Assembly (NCBI RefSeq): GCF_005116665.1
Contig: NZ_SWCJ01000001.1
Coordinates: 310,001-374,000, forward strand
Direction: 5' to 3'
Origin: Ferrimonas aestuarii
GTDB taxonomy: Bacteria; Pseudomonadota; Gammaproteobacteria; Enterobacterales; Shewanellaceae
DNA: 64,000 bases
Shown here: piece by piece, positions 36,289 to 44,351 of the stretch
How positions within the stretch are numbered: position 1 is the stretch's first letter
How the letters are laid out: each line of letters starts with the position of its first letter
The notes under the pieces: generated by a model
The model's database searches: none
What the model was told of the DNA's origin: nothing
What the model saw: only the letters and a program-made list of their open reading frames with translations
Made by a program: the position numbers and the translations under genes

Positions 36289-37193
36289 GCGCGCACCCCT
36301 CGAACCAGCAGCCAGATAATAGTAAGGCCCAATACTTCAGAGCCCAGCACGTAAAACAGGATCCAGCGCCCCTCTGGGTGAAACAGCACAAATTGCAGGT
36401 TTTCAGGGCTGACCAGCTGCATAATCCCCATAAAAGCGAAGGGCATGATGGCAACCAGTTTGGCGGACAGGCGCGCCTCTGAGGTAAGTGCCATCTTTTT
36501 CTTCTCCATGGCTCTGGAGTCCACCAACACTCGAATCAGTCTGGCCATCACCTGCTTCAGCTGGCCGCCGCGACTCATGTTGGCGCGAATGGTGACCACA
36601 AAGAACAGATAGGATGGGTAGGGGAAGCGCTTAGTTGACCGAGCGAATACGGTTTCCGGAGGCTCACCCAATTTAAGGCGTTGCCCCATGTATTTGAACT
36701 CTCGACCGATGGTGTTATTGAGGGTCTCGCCCACATAGATGATCGCTTGGGTAATACTGTCACCGGCGGTGATGGCGCTCATCATGATGTTGAGTGCATC
36801 GGGGAAGGTCTGCTCGAATTTGTTTTTTCGACGCTTAAGCAGGAATGACCAACCCCAGATGAAGCCGCCCACGGCAACCACCGTCGGAAAGACGATGGGA
36901 GACAGCATTAGCCAGCGCTGATTGACGTAGGCAGCGGCAAAGAACACCAAGGCAACAAAGGCAGAAATCTTGTACCACGCACCATCGCCCAGCAGATCAA
37001 GTACAGGGTCGGCTAGGTTGCGTAGCTTCACAATCCAGCGATTATCACTCAGCGCTTTGAGGTTTACCGCCAGAGGCGCGGACTCTTTTTCTGTTTCTTT
37101 GACTGCCAGATAAGCCTTTTTGGGATCTGGCTTCTGTTTGTGGTGCAGTATCAAGGCGATGCCGCCAAAGATAAGGGCGAGATAGAGACTCAT
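36285..37193 (-). CDS. tadB: TadB inner-membrane platform protein
   Basis: 302 residues. It has N-terminal and central hydrophobic helices and a T2SSF domain containing FPDALNIMMSAITAGDSITQAIIYVGE and SRGGQLKQVMARLIRVLVDSRAMEKKKMALTSEARLSAKL. It interacts with the ATPase TadA. It overlaps tadA by 4 bp, showing coupled translation of tadA-B-C-D. Confidence 0.93.
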   Translation of the reverse strand: MSLYLALIFGGIALILHHKQKPDPKKAYLAVKETEKESAPLAVNLKALSDNRWIVKLRNLADPVLDLLGDGAWYKISAFVALVFFAAAYVNQRWLMLSPIVFPTVVAVGGFIWGWSFLLKRRKNKFEQTFPDALNIMMSAITAGDSITQAIIYVGETLNNTIGREFKYMGQRLKLGEPPETVFARSTKRFPYPSYLFFVVTIRANMSRGGQLKQVMARLIRVLVDSRAMEKKKMALTSEARLSAKLVAIMPFAFMGIMQLVSPENLQFVLFHPEGRWILFYVLGSEVLGLTIIWLLVRGVRA

Positions 37194-38467
37194 TTCTGAC
37201 TCCCGTTAAAGGCCTCAAGCAGTTCATCCTGAAGGCCATAGTAGCTTGCTTGGCGCATCAGCATGGAGCGCTGCATGATCCCCGCAGACAGAAATTGACC
37301 GCTGATCTTCTCTTGACTTTGGATGTCATCAGATTGGAAGCGGAACAGCTCTTCCATGACGGGGTTATCGCCCTCAATGCCGATCAGTTCGGCGATGCTG
37401 GTGATCTTGCGGCTGCCATCGCGCATACGACTGACCTGAATCACTAGGTGCACCGCTGAGACGATGGTGCGGCGGATGGCAGTCAGTGGCAGGTTGAGGT
37501 TGGCCATCATCACCATGGACTCAATTCGAGCTAGGGCATCGCGAGGGGAGTTGGCATGCAGCGTTGACATCGAACCGTCATGGCCTGTGTTCATTGCCTG
37601 CAGCATCTCGAACGCTTCTGGCCCTCGGCACTCACCAAGGATGATGCGGTCGGGGCGCATCCTTAGAGCGTTGATCACCAAAGCACGCTGACTGATGGCG
37701 CCGGTGTTTTCAATGCTGGGTGCTCGGGTCTCCATGCGTACCACATGGGGCTGCATCATTCGCAGTTCGGCGGCATCCTCGATGGTGAGAATACGTTCAT
37801 CTTCGGCGATGTACTGGCTCATGGCGTTCAGTAGGGTGGTTTTACCCGAGCCGGTGCCGCCGGAGATAACAATATTGAGGCGGCAACGCGCGGCGATCAT
37901 CAGCACTCTTGCCATCGACTCTGACATGGTGCCGAATTTAACCATGTCTTCGAGGCTGATTTTTTGTTCTCGGAACTTACGAATGGAGATGGTGGTGCCA
38001 TCAAGGGAGATCGGCTTGAGCACAATGTTGACTCGGCTGCCGTCATCCAATCTCGCATCCACCATGGGGGAGGATTCGTCCACACGGCGCCCCACTCGAG
38101 AGGCGATACGTTGGGCGATCTCAATTAATTGGCGCTCATTTACAAAAGAGAGTTCAGAACGATGCAGCTTGCCGTCGCGCTCAAAGAAGATGTCGCTGGC
38201 ACCATTGACCATGATGTCGGTGATGCTGTCATCTTCCATCAGTGGTTGCAAAGGCCCGAGACCCAGTAGCTCATCCACTAGGTTTTTAACCAAGCCGTTG
38301 CGCATGATCGAGGGCACTGGGCTGTGGTAGTTTTGCGCTAACACGGCTACCGCGGAATCGATCTGATCCGTTAACTGAGCCCGATCCATTTCAGCGATGG
38401 CGCTGGCGTCCAGGGCTTCAAAGATGCGCGCTCGAAAATCGGCGTAGATGGTTTTGCTGCTGCTCAC
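37190..38467 (-). CDS. tadA: TadA/CpaF secretion ATPase
   Basis: 425 residues. CpaF-type type II/IV secretion ATPase. LLGLGPLQPLMEDDSITDIMVNGAS precedes the core, the Walker A motif SGGTGSGKTTLLNA lies near residue 210, and MRPDRIILGECRGPEAFEMLQAMNTGHDGSMSTLHAN contains the Walker B and His box. It powers Flp pilin polymerisation. It overlaps tadZ by 4 bp. Confidence 0.96.
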   Translation of the reverse strand: MSSSKTIYADFRARIFEALDASAIAEMDRAQLTDQIDSAVAVLAQNYHSPVPSIMRNGLVKNLVDELLGLGPLQPLMEDDSITDIMVNGASDIFFERDGKLHRSELSFVNERQLIEIAQRIASRVGRRVDESSPMVDARLDDGSRVNIVLKPISLDGTTISIRKFREQKISLEDMVKFGTMSESMARVLMIAARCRLNIVISGGTGSGKTTLLNAMSQYIAEDERILTIEDAAELRMMQPHVVRMETRAPSIENTGAISQRALVINALRMRPDRIILGECRGPEAFEMLQAMNTGHDGSMSTLHANSPRDALARIESMVMMANLNLPLTAIRRTIVSAVHLVIQVSRMRDGSRKITSIAELIGIEGDNPVMEELFRFQSDDIQSQEKISGQFLSAGIMQRSMLMRQASYYGLQDELLEAFNGSQK

Positions 38468-39699
38468 CGTCGAAATACCTCTTTAAAGCGGCTTAAAGGG
38501 TTGCTACCGGTCTGAGTAACCTGACCGTTAATCAACTTAAACAAGCTGGTAAGCGGTTGCTGCTTGCCTGACTCTTGCTTATGCAGTCGATGGCCCTCTA
38601 GCAGTAAGTGGGAGAACTGCTTGTTGTAGGGAAGAATGACATCGACTTTACGGTCCAGGTATTGAGCCATCTCCTCCATGCTGAGAGGAAAGGCAGACTC
38701 GGGCCGGTGATGATTAGCCACCAATAACACTCGAGTCTCTTCACTGCTGCCGAGCTTGAAGTTGCTCAAGGTGTTGAGCATCTGCTGGGCGTTTCTCAGC
38801 GCACTGACCGACGGGTCGAAAACAAGCACAACGATGTCGCTTCGGTCGACGATTTGATTCAAATTGAGGGAGAAGTCCACCGATGCGGAGAAGTCTTCAA
38901 TGATGAAGTTGGCGTGGCGCAAAAGCAGATCACACAGGGTGTGGGTGTACTCGGTCAGATCCCCTTGCTCGGCGCTTCCAGTAAGCGCCAATAGATTTAA
39001 GTGCTTATTGATGTTGGCTAGGTAACTGTGGGCAGCATCGGCATCCAGCTCGTGCAACTGTAAGCTGATGTTTTTTACATCCTGCTTCATTAGGTTTTTC
39101 TTACCGAGCAAGATATCGATGTTGCTGAAGTGGTACTTATGATCGACTAACAGAGTTTGCGATCCCGATGAGGCCAGCGCCGACGCCAGTTCAGTGGCGA
39201 TAAGGCTGGTACCAACGCCACCGCGACAACCCACCACAGAGATGCGCTTGGCTTTACGATTGTTGCTTACTCCAGAGAACTTCTTTTGGTTTTGGTGTAC
39301 GTGGCGGAGAAAGTCGGTCAACTCCTGCTTTCCCACTGGCCAGAACAGATAATAGAACCCCATCTCTTTGAGTGAACGCAGGGTGGTGATGGCGTCCTCT
39401 TTGCCAATGACCACCATCCCTTTATGGTTAGGCAGTTGACTGGCAAATCGACGCGCGTCTTCAACCACATTGCTGGACTGATTTAGCTCAACGATGATCA
39501 GATCGTTGAGTTTGTCGGCTCCCAGTTGCCCTTGGCCCTCTTTGTGGCAATCGGGCTCGGGCCAGCCTTCGAAACGGCACACCTCTTTGACCAATTCCAG
39601 ACACTGCTGGGTTTGATAGAACAGTGAGCAGCCACTGGGACCATTGCTCTGTTTTTCGGTTTCGTTAGAGACGCTGATCGCTTTGGCGAGATCAAACAT
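38464..39699 (-). CDS. tadZ: TadZ/CpaE-like ParA-family localisation factor
   Basis: 411 residues. An atypical receiver-like N-terminal domain (about residues 20-140) is followed by a ParA/MinD-type ATPase with a deviant Walker A (GCRGGVGTSLIATELA, near residue 157) and a DSVVVLVFDP-type switch region (SDIVVLVFDPSVSALRN). TadZ positions the secretion machine at a pole. Short 5' overlap or adjacency with rcpB (2-bp gap). Confidence 0.92.
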   Translation of the reverse strand: MFDLAKAISVSNETEKQSNGPSGCSLFYQTQQCLELVKEVCRFEGWPEPDCHKEGQGQLGADKLNDLIIVELNQSSNVVEDARRFASQLPNHKGMVVIGKEDAITTLRSLKEMGFYYLFWPVGKQELTDFLRHVHQNQKKFSGVSNNRKAKRISVVGCRGGVGTSLIATELASALASSGSQTLLVDHKYHFSNIDILLGKKNLMKQDVKNISLQLHELDADAAHSYLANINKHLNLLALTGSAEQGDLTEYTHTLCDLLLRHANFIIEDFSASVDFSLNLNQIVDRSDIVVLVFDPSVSALRNAQQMLNTLSNFKLGSSEETRVLLVANHHRPESAFPLSMEEMAQYLDRKVDVILPYNKQFSHLLLEGHRLHKQESGKQQPLTSLFKLINGQVTQTGSNPLSRFKEVFRR

Positions 39700-39701
39700 G
39701 A

Positions 39702-40187
39702 CTATTGCTCCTTGGCCTGTAGAGAGGACTTGGTTAACTGCTTTTCTGGGTTAACCAATTGCGCCGCCAAGTTGGCGTTTGTGCTGCAACCTAGGGAGGT
39801 TACCGCACGGTCATAGCGCCAGTTTCCACAGGGCTGGGATTTTGCATGCCACTGACTGATGGACAGCACTCGAAGGCCTTGGGTTTGACTTTGCTCAAAC
39901 ACAATGCGAGCCGGGTCGACCTCTAATGCCAACAGTTGATGCTCAAGCGCTTTGGCCCAAGGGGTTTGCTGCGGACCATGGCGTAGAGTGAGGGTTGCTT
40001 GGCTTGAAAAGTGAGTCAGCAATCGAGCCAAGGTTTCATCGCTGGCGCCATTGTTGCCAAATTCGAAGTCTTGAGTTTGTTGATAGATCAGGGTTTCTGC
40101 ACCCGGTGGATCAAAGGCGTGATCGGCACAGGCGGTCAGCAGTAATGTGCTAAGCAGCGCGATAAAACGTAAAGATGAGCGAATCAT
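39702..40187 (-). CDS. rcpB: RcpB/CpaD-like pilus-assembly lipoprotein
   Basis: 161 residues. A lipoprotein signal (FIALLSTLLLTACAD) is followed by a short periplasmic domain with FEFGNNGASDETLARLL and a C-terminal CSTNANLAAQLVNP. The latter recalls the CpaD/RcpB GCSTNANLAAQV-type ending, seen here as LGCSTNANLAAQL. Assists secretin assembly. It overlaps rcpA by 4 bp. Confidence 0.82.
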   Translation of the reverse strand: MIRSSLRFIALLSTLLLTACADHAFDPPGAETLIYQQTQDFEFGNNGASDETLARLLTHFSSQATLTLRHGPQQTPWAKALEHQLLALEVDPARIVFEQSQTQGLRVLSISQWHAKSQPCGNWRYDRAVTSLGCSTNANLAAQLVNPEKQLTKSSLQAKEQ

Positions 40188-41518
40188 TGAATAAATCCTC
40201 CGCGCTGCAAGAGATCCAAGGCCAACGCTTGGGATTGGGTATCGTTGGGGTTTTCGGTAACCGTGTTGAGCCAGCGATCTAGGGTGTTGCTGCGGTCAAT
40301 GTGAGGCAATACGATGTTGCTCGCCTTGGTGGGCTGCACCAGATTGACCGTGGCCACAATCACTAACTCGGTTTTCACCCTTGAGGTTTTTGCATTACGG
40401 AACAGGGCACCAAAGTAGGGAATGTCCCCAAGTAGGGGCACGCGTTTTAGGTTCTCCACCTCTTCTGAGCTCATTAAGCCGCCCAGCATAAAGCTGTCAC
40501 CATCGGCCAGCTCTACTGTGGTCATGGCTCGGCGGGAGCTAAGTTGGGGTACCTCAATGCCAGCGGAGCTGACGTAGCCACTGATGGCGCTTACTTCAGG
40601 GGCAATCTGCAACCTAATTTTGTTGGGGCTGTGCACTTTGGCCGTGAGGTCCAAACCAATACCAAACTCTTTAAAGCTGATGTTGGTGGTGTTGTTGTTG
40701 GTGACGATGATGGGCACTTCGCCGCCAACGAGGAAGCTGGCGGATTCACCAGACATCACCGTTAGGTTGGGCTCCGCTAGCACCTCGGCAATGGAGTCGT
40801 CCCCAAGAGCGGTAACCAGCGCGCTAAAATCCGGTGCCTTCAAATCATCGAAGCGGAAACTGCCAGCGGCATCGCCGATGCTGGACCAGTCAACGCCAAG
40901 GGTTTCACCAAACTCATCGCTGACCTGGGCTACGGATACTCGTACGTTAATCTGTTGCGGTGAAAACAGTTCTAGGCCTTCGATTATGCCGGGGTAGGTG
41001 TATTTTCGGAAAAAGGCATTGTCTTCACTTTCAATCATGCCATTTTCAAACTCGTAGCTTTCAGATTGCTGATAGCGAAGCTCTTTCTCTCGTCCAAGTA
41101 GCCCGGCTACCAGCGCGTAGATCTCATCTCGTTGGGCTTCGGTGAATACGGTGCCTCGTACTGCAACCTGCTCGGCGACTGCATCGAGATGAATGGTCAG
41201 CTTGGGGTAACGAAGCTCTATCTGCTTGGTAATGTGAGTTAACGGCAGCTCCACGTGGATCAATCGCTGCTGCAGTAGTTGCCCTTGTTTGTCGTAGATC
41301 ATCAATCGAGTCTGGCCTGCTGCAAGACCAAATAGCACCAGTTGACGGTCGTTGATCACCTTATAGTCGGCGACGTTAGGTTGGCTGATAAAGACGGTGC
41401 CAATGCTCTGCTCAAAACTCAGATTGACGGCATCGTTGACGGACAGTCGCTCTGTTTCAGCGCTCGCCGGTACAGAGAGAAGGAGCAAACACAGCCCCAT
41501 AAAAATGAAAGCGCGCAT
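40184..41518 (-). CDS. rcpA: RcpA/CpaC outer-membrane secretin
   Basis: 444 residues. A signal peptide (FIFMGLCLLLLSVPASA) is followed by the N-terminal pilus-associated domain (LSVNDAVNLSFEQSIGTVFISQPNVADYKVI), a BON-like segment and the secretin core (EVLAEPNLTVMSGESASFLVGGEVPI, VELADGDSFMLGGLM). It forms the outer-membrane pore for the Flp pilus. Its start overlaps the end of rcpC by one base. Confidence 0.95.
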   Translation of the reverse strand: MRAFIFMGLCLLLLSVPASAETERLSVNDAVNLSFEQSIGTVFISQPNVADYKVINDRQLVLFGLAAGQTRLMIYDKQGQLLQQRLIHVELPLTHITKQIELRYPKLTIHLDAVAEQVAVRGTVFTEAQRDEIYALVAGLLGREKELRYQQSESYEFENGMIESEDNAFFRKYTYPGIIEGLELFSPQQINVRVSVAQVSDEFGETLGVDWSSIGDAAGSFRFDDLKAPDFSALVTALGDDSIAEVLAEPNLTVMSGESASFLVGGEVPIIVTNNNTTNISFKEFGIGLDLTAKVHSPNKIRLQIAPEVSAISGYVSSAGIEVPQLSSRRAMTTVELADGDSFMLGGLMSSEEVENLKRVPLLGDIPYFGALFRNAKTSRVKTELVIVATVNLVQPTKASNIVLPHIDRSNTLDRWLNTVTENPNDTQSQALALDLLQRGGFIQ

Positions 41519-42351
41519 TAGAATACGTTTCCTAAAATCGAGATGTCTGAGCCGTTATCGGTATTGCCGCGAAGCTCAACCACACCGTTGTAGTTTTTAA
41601 TGACGTCGCTGACCTCTGCGCCAGGGATAGTGCTGAACGGTGAGCTGCGGTAGATCTCGATGTGCATAGTGCGCTGAGCCAGCGCTAACCGAGATAGCAC
41701 CTGAGGTTGAACCTCGATCACTACGGTCGCACTCAACTCGTCTGGAGAAGCAACGCGAGGATTGACGGCGCCGGTTAAGCTCTTGTCCAATGCCATCACC
41801 TTGACGTGATTCAGTAATACCTCAGCAGCTACCCCTTCGAAGTCGGTAATGCTGTCGTCGGTTTTGGACAGGTTCTTATTGGGAGAGCTGACGGCCAATA
41901 CATCGATGTGATCGCCTGGCTGGATGTAGTCATCAATGAGGTTTTTGGCTGAGACCGTCAGCGGATAGAGTGTCATCCCCTTGGTGGTCAGCAGATCAAG
42001 GTAGCCATCGTCGCCGGGGCGCCGTAAATCGCTGTTAAACACCCACTCCCCAGGGCTCATGTCTCGAGCAACCAAGGTGGTGTCATCGATATCGAGTTTG
42101 ACGTTATCACTGACACCAAGCAGCCTCGCTTCGGTTTCCGGCAGGTTGACTGGCGTGAGTTGCCTAGTGTTGATTTTGTGGCCAGCGGTGATGGCCGTTG
42201 AGGCTTGCCAAAGCGTGAGCATCTTTACTTCAGGTTTAGCAACAACCTGAACCGGTGGCGGTGGCTCCTGATTTTGGAGTAGGTCTAAAATCCCTAGTAG
42301 GCCGAACATGACCGCGACGAAGGCGATCACAAAGGTCATTTTTGAGCTCAT
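41518..42351 (-). CDS. rcpC: RcpC/CpaB Flp pilus assembly protein
   Basis: 277 residues from ATG 42351 (MSSKMTFVIAFVAVMFGLLGIL), the start that places a membrane anchor at the N-terminus. The frame continues upstream, but there it overlaps tadV. The SAF domain (ITAGHKINTRQLTPVNLPE, VARDMSPGEWVF) and the RcpC domain (AKNLIDDYIQPGDHIDVLAV) are visible. Likely anchors the secretin or modifies pilin assembly. Confidence 0.9.
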   Translation of the reverse strand: MSSKMTFVIAFVAVMFGLLGILDLLQNQEPPPPVQVVAKPEVKMLTLWQASTAITAGHKINTRQLTPVNLPETEARLLGVSDNVKLDIDDTTLVARDMSPGEWVFNSDLRRPGDDGYLDLLTTKGMTLYPLTVSAKNLIDDYIQPGDHIDVLAVSSPNKNLSKTDDSITDFEGVAAEVLLNHVKVMALDKSLTGAVNPRVASPDELSATVVIEVQPQVLSRLALAQRTMHIEIYRSSPFSTIPGAEVSDVIKNYNGVVELRGNTDNGSDISILGNVF

Positions 42352-42368
42352 AGCGTGGTTCGCTTGTA

Positions 42369-42833
42369 TTATTGTGTCAGGCTTACAATGCCTAATTGCC
42401 ATCCAAGGCCGAGAATGATGGCGATGCCAAAGGGCAATCCCTGAAGTTGAGGCTTGGGGTGTTTTCCAGTTAGCCGTTGCCAACGTCTTTTTGTTAAGAC
42501 GCTCAGCGCGACGATACCGCCAAACAGTCCCACCCATACCATGCCGTGAATGAACGTCATAGGCTCAAACAGCAGGCTCATTGCCATCAGTAATTTGGCG
42601 TCTCCGCCGCCCCAAATCTGTGTAACCCAAAGTCCCACTCCAAGGAGACTGGCGATGCCAAGGCTCAGTAAAACAGCAGGTTGGGTTAAATAGAGCAGAG
42701 AATAGATGCCGCTTAGGCTAAAGATGACCAGCAGCACCGAATTTCCAATGTGGCGCCGCGTCAGATCCGTTGCCATTACCCAGAAGCAAGCGCTAGCAAG
42801 CAGAATAGAGAGCGGGATCTGCGCGGCGTTCAT
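42369..42833 (-). CDS. tadV: TadV/CpaA prepilin peptidase
   Basis: 154 residues, multi-pass membrane aspartic protease. It is the short form lacking the N-methylase domain. The two catalytic Asp are in TDLTRRHIGN (residue about 23) and GGGDAKLL (about 79). It cleaves the Flp prepilin and pseudopilins at the Gly before the hydrophobic stretch. It lies 3 bp after flp. Confidence 0.93.
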   Translation of the reverse strand: MNAAQIPLSILLASACFWVMATDLTRRHIGNSVLLVIFSLSGIYSLLYLTQPAVLLSLGIASLLGVGLWVTQIWGGGDAKLLMAMSLLFEPMTFIHGMVWVGLFGGIVALSVLTKRRWQRLTGKHPKPQLQGLPFGIAIILGLGWQLGIVSLTQ

Positions 42834-42836
42834 GGT

Positions 42837-43067
42837 TTAGCTACCGCCAGCCGCGCCGCCGTTGTTGTTAGCGCCAAGGGTGGCAGCAATTGAGTCAAAT
42901 GCTTGCTGAAGTTCGCCTAGGAACTCGCCGTCACCGGTTCCCAATACGGTTGCAAGTAGGGCTGCCATGGCTACGCCAATCAGGCCATATTCAATGGCGG
43001 TAATGCCGCGTTGGTCGTTCTTAAAGGTGGTTAGCAAAGCTTGAGCTTGAACAACGTACTTAGTCAT
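42837..43067 (-). CDS. flp: Flp pilin (major prepilin)
   Basis: 76 residues. A basic leader ends at the processing site QRG-ITAIEYGLIGVAMAALLATVLG; Glu and Tyr at mature positions 5-6 are the Flp signature. The C-terminus is Gly/Asn-rich. First gene of the 14-gene minus-strand tad operon. Ribosome-binding site AAGGATGA before the ATG at 43067. Confidence 0.95.
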   Translation of the reverse strand: MTKYVVQAQALLTTFKNDQRGITAIEYGLIGVAMAALLATVLGTGDGEFLGELQQAFDSIAATLGANNNGGAAGGS

Positions 43068-43192
43068 GATTCATCCTTGTTACAATTTGTGTTTAAAGTG
43101 CATAAGGGATACTAAATCCAGTTAACTAAGTGTGAAAATTACTTACCATTAGTCAGGCTTATGGATGCGAGGGAAAGCAGAGAAATGCCAAT

Positions 43193-43213
43193 GCCCCCTA
43201 AAGTTCGGGGGGC
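43193..43213. terminator. GC-rich hairpin downstream of the LysR gene
   Basis: Inverted repeat GCCCCC / GGGGGC around an 8-9 base loop, 12 bp past the LysR stop. No T-run follows on either strand, so termination is only suggested by position. Confidence 0.35.
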
Positions 43214-43224
43214 GACCCGTCGTG

Positions 43225-44127
43225 TTAGGCGATGGCCAACTGAGAGGTAGGGGAGAGCTGGGTAATGCGTTTGAACAGCCAGCTGCTGGCATCATGAAAT
43301 TGGTAGCCCGGTTGCCAGAACATGCTTGCGCGCCAACTGAAGTGGGACACGCGGTCAAACTCAAATTGGATTGGCACTAAACGCCCTTTCTCTATGTCGT
43401 ATTGCACAACAAATTCAGGAAGACAGCATACGCCAATGCCACCGCGGGCAAACTGCAATAGGGTATTAAGATCTTCTACTTGCCACACGGCAAGGTGCTG
43501 AGTGAGAGATTCAATGCTGCCACTAGGAAGGTTGCTGGGCATCACGATTCGGGAATGGTTGAGGCTGGTGTAGTTGATGGGTTTGGGCAGATGCTGCAGC
43601 AATTGTGGCGATGCCAGCCAACGGCAATCTACTTCAAACACATCTAAACTGCTCATTTGGGCGCTGTTATTGCCACTATTGATGCCGAGCATACCATCGA
43701 TCTGCCCCGCTTCCAGTAAAGCAAATAGCGAGGGACTTGCCTGCTGGGCAATGGTGAGTTCAACTTCTGGAAAGTGAGATGAGAACTCGCTGAAAATGCC
43801 AACCATCTCCGGCTTAAACACCAAGGGATCGATACCAATGCGAAGTTTAGGTTCAGGCTGATTATCAAGAGTTTGCGCTTGATGAGAGAACTGCTCCACC
43901 TGAGCTAACATCAGTTTGGCTTCTTTTAGGAGTCTCTGTCCCCGAGGGGTTAATTTGGGTAGCTTTCCTGAACGGCAGAAAAGCTCGAAACCAAGGTCGA
44001 TCTCCAAATTTTGAATCTGTTGGCTAATGGCCGCCTGAGTTTTTTTGAGCCTTTTTCCCGCAGCGGTAAATGAGCCAGCCTCAGCGGTTATTACGAATGC
44101 GCGAATGGCTTCGATTTGCAGTTTCAT
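43225..44127 (-). CDS. LysR-family transcriptional regulator
   Basis: 300 residues. The N-terminal winged HTH (IRAFVITAEAGSFTAAGKRLKKTQAAISQQIQNLEIDLGFELFCR) is classical. The C-terminal effector domain is a periplasmic-binding-protein-like fold (LRIGIDPLVF, then ILLQFARGGIGVCCLPEFVV-type segment seen as LLQFARGGIGVCCLPEF). It is transcribed away from the LruC gene and lies between that gene and flp. Whether it controls either is unknown; LysR regulators often act on the divergent gene. Confidence 0.93.
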   Translation of the reverse strand: MKLQIEAIRAFVITAEAGSFTAAGKRLKKTQAAISQQIQNLEIDLGFELFCRSGKLPKLTPRGQRLLKEAKLMLAQVEQFSHQAQTLDNQPEPKLRIGIDPLVFKPEMVGIFSEFSSHFPEVELTIAQQASPSLFALLEAGQIDGMLGINSGNNSAQMSSLDVFEVDCRWLASPQLLQHLPKPINYTSLNHSRIVMPSNLPSGSIESLTQHLAVWQVEDLNTLLQFARGGIGVCCLPEFVVQYDIEKGRLVPIQFEFDRVSHFSWRASMFWQPGYQFHDASSWLFKRITQLSPTSQLAIA

Positions 44128-44351
44128 CCTTAACTATCCATACGTTAGACAAGCCCTTGTCTATGGGGGGTTTATGTGTGCTGAATGCGATAGCTGTTCA
44201 AACACCTAAAACTCAGTTCCATTTTTTGAATTGCATTTTGCAAATGGCCTAAGCACTTTTTACTACAAATTTATATTTATTAGTGACTTATATTGTTGGC
44301 ATGAAACTTCCTATTGAGCAAGCAGTAATCACCGTTCATGGGAGAGTGCCG

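Noticed and set aside
37695-38330. 211-codon plus-strand frame
   Set aside because: Antisense to the conserved TadA ATPase; a shadow frame.
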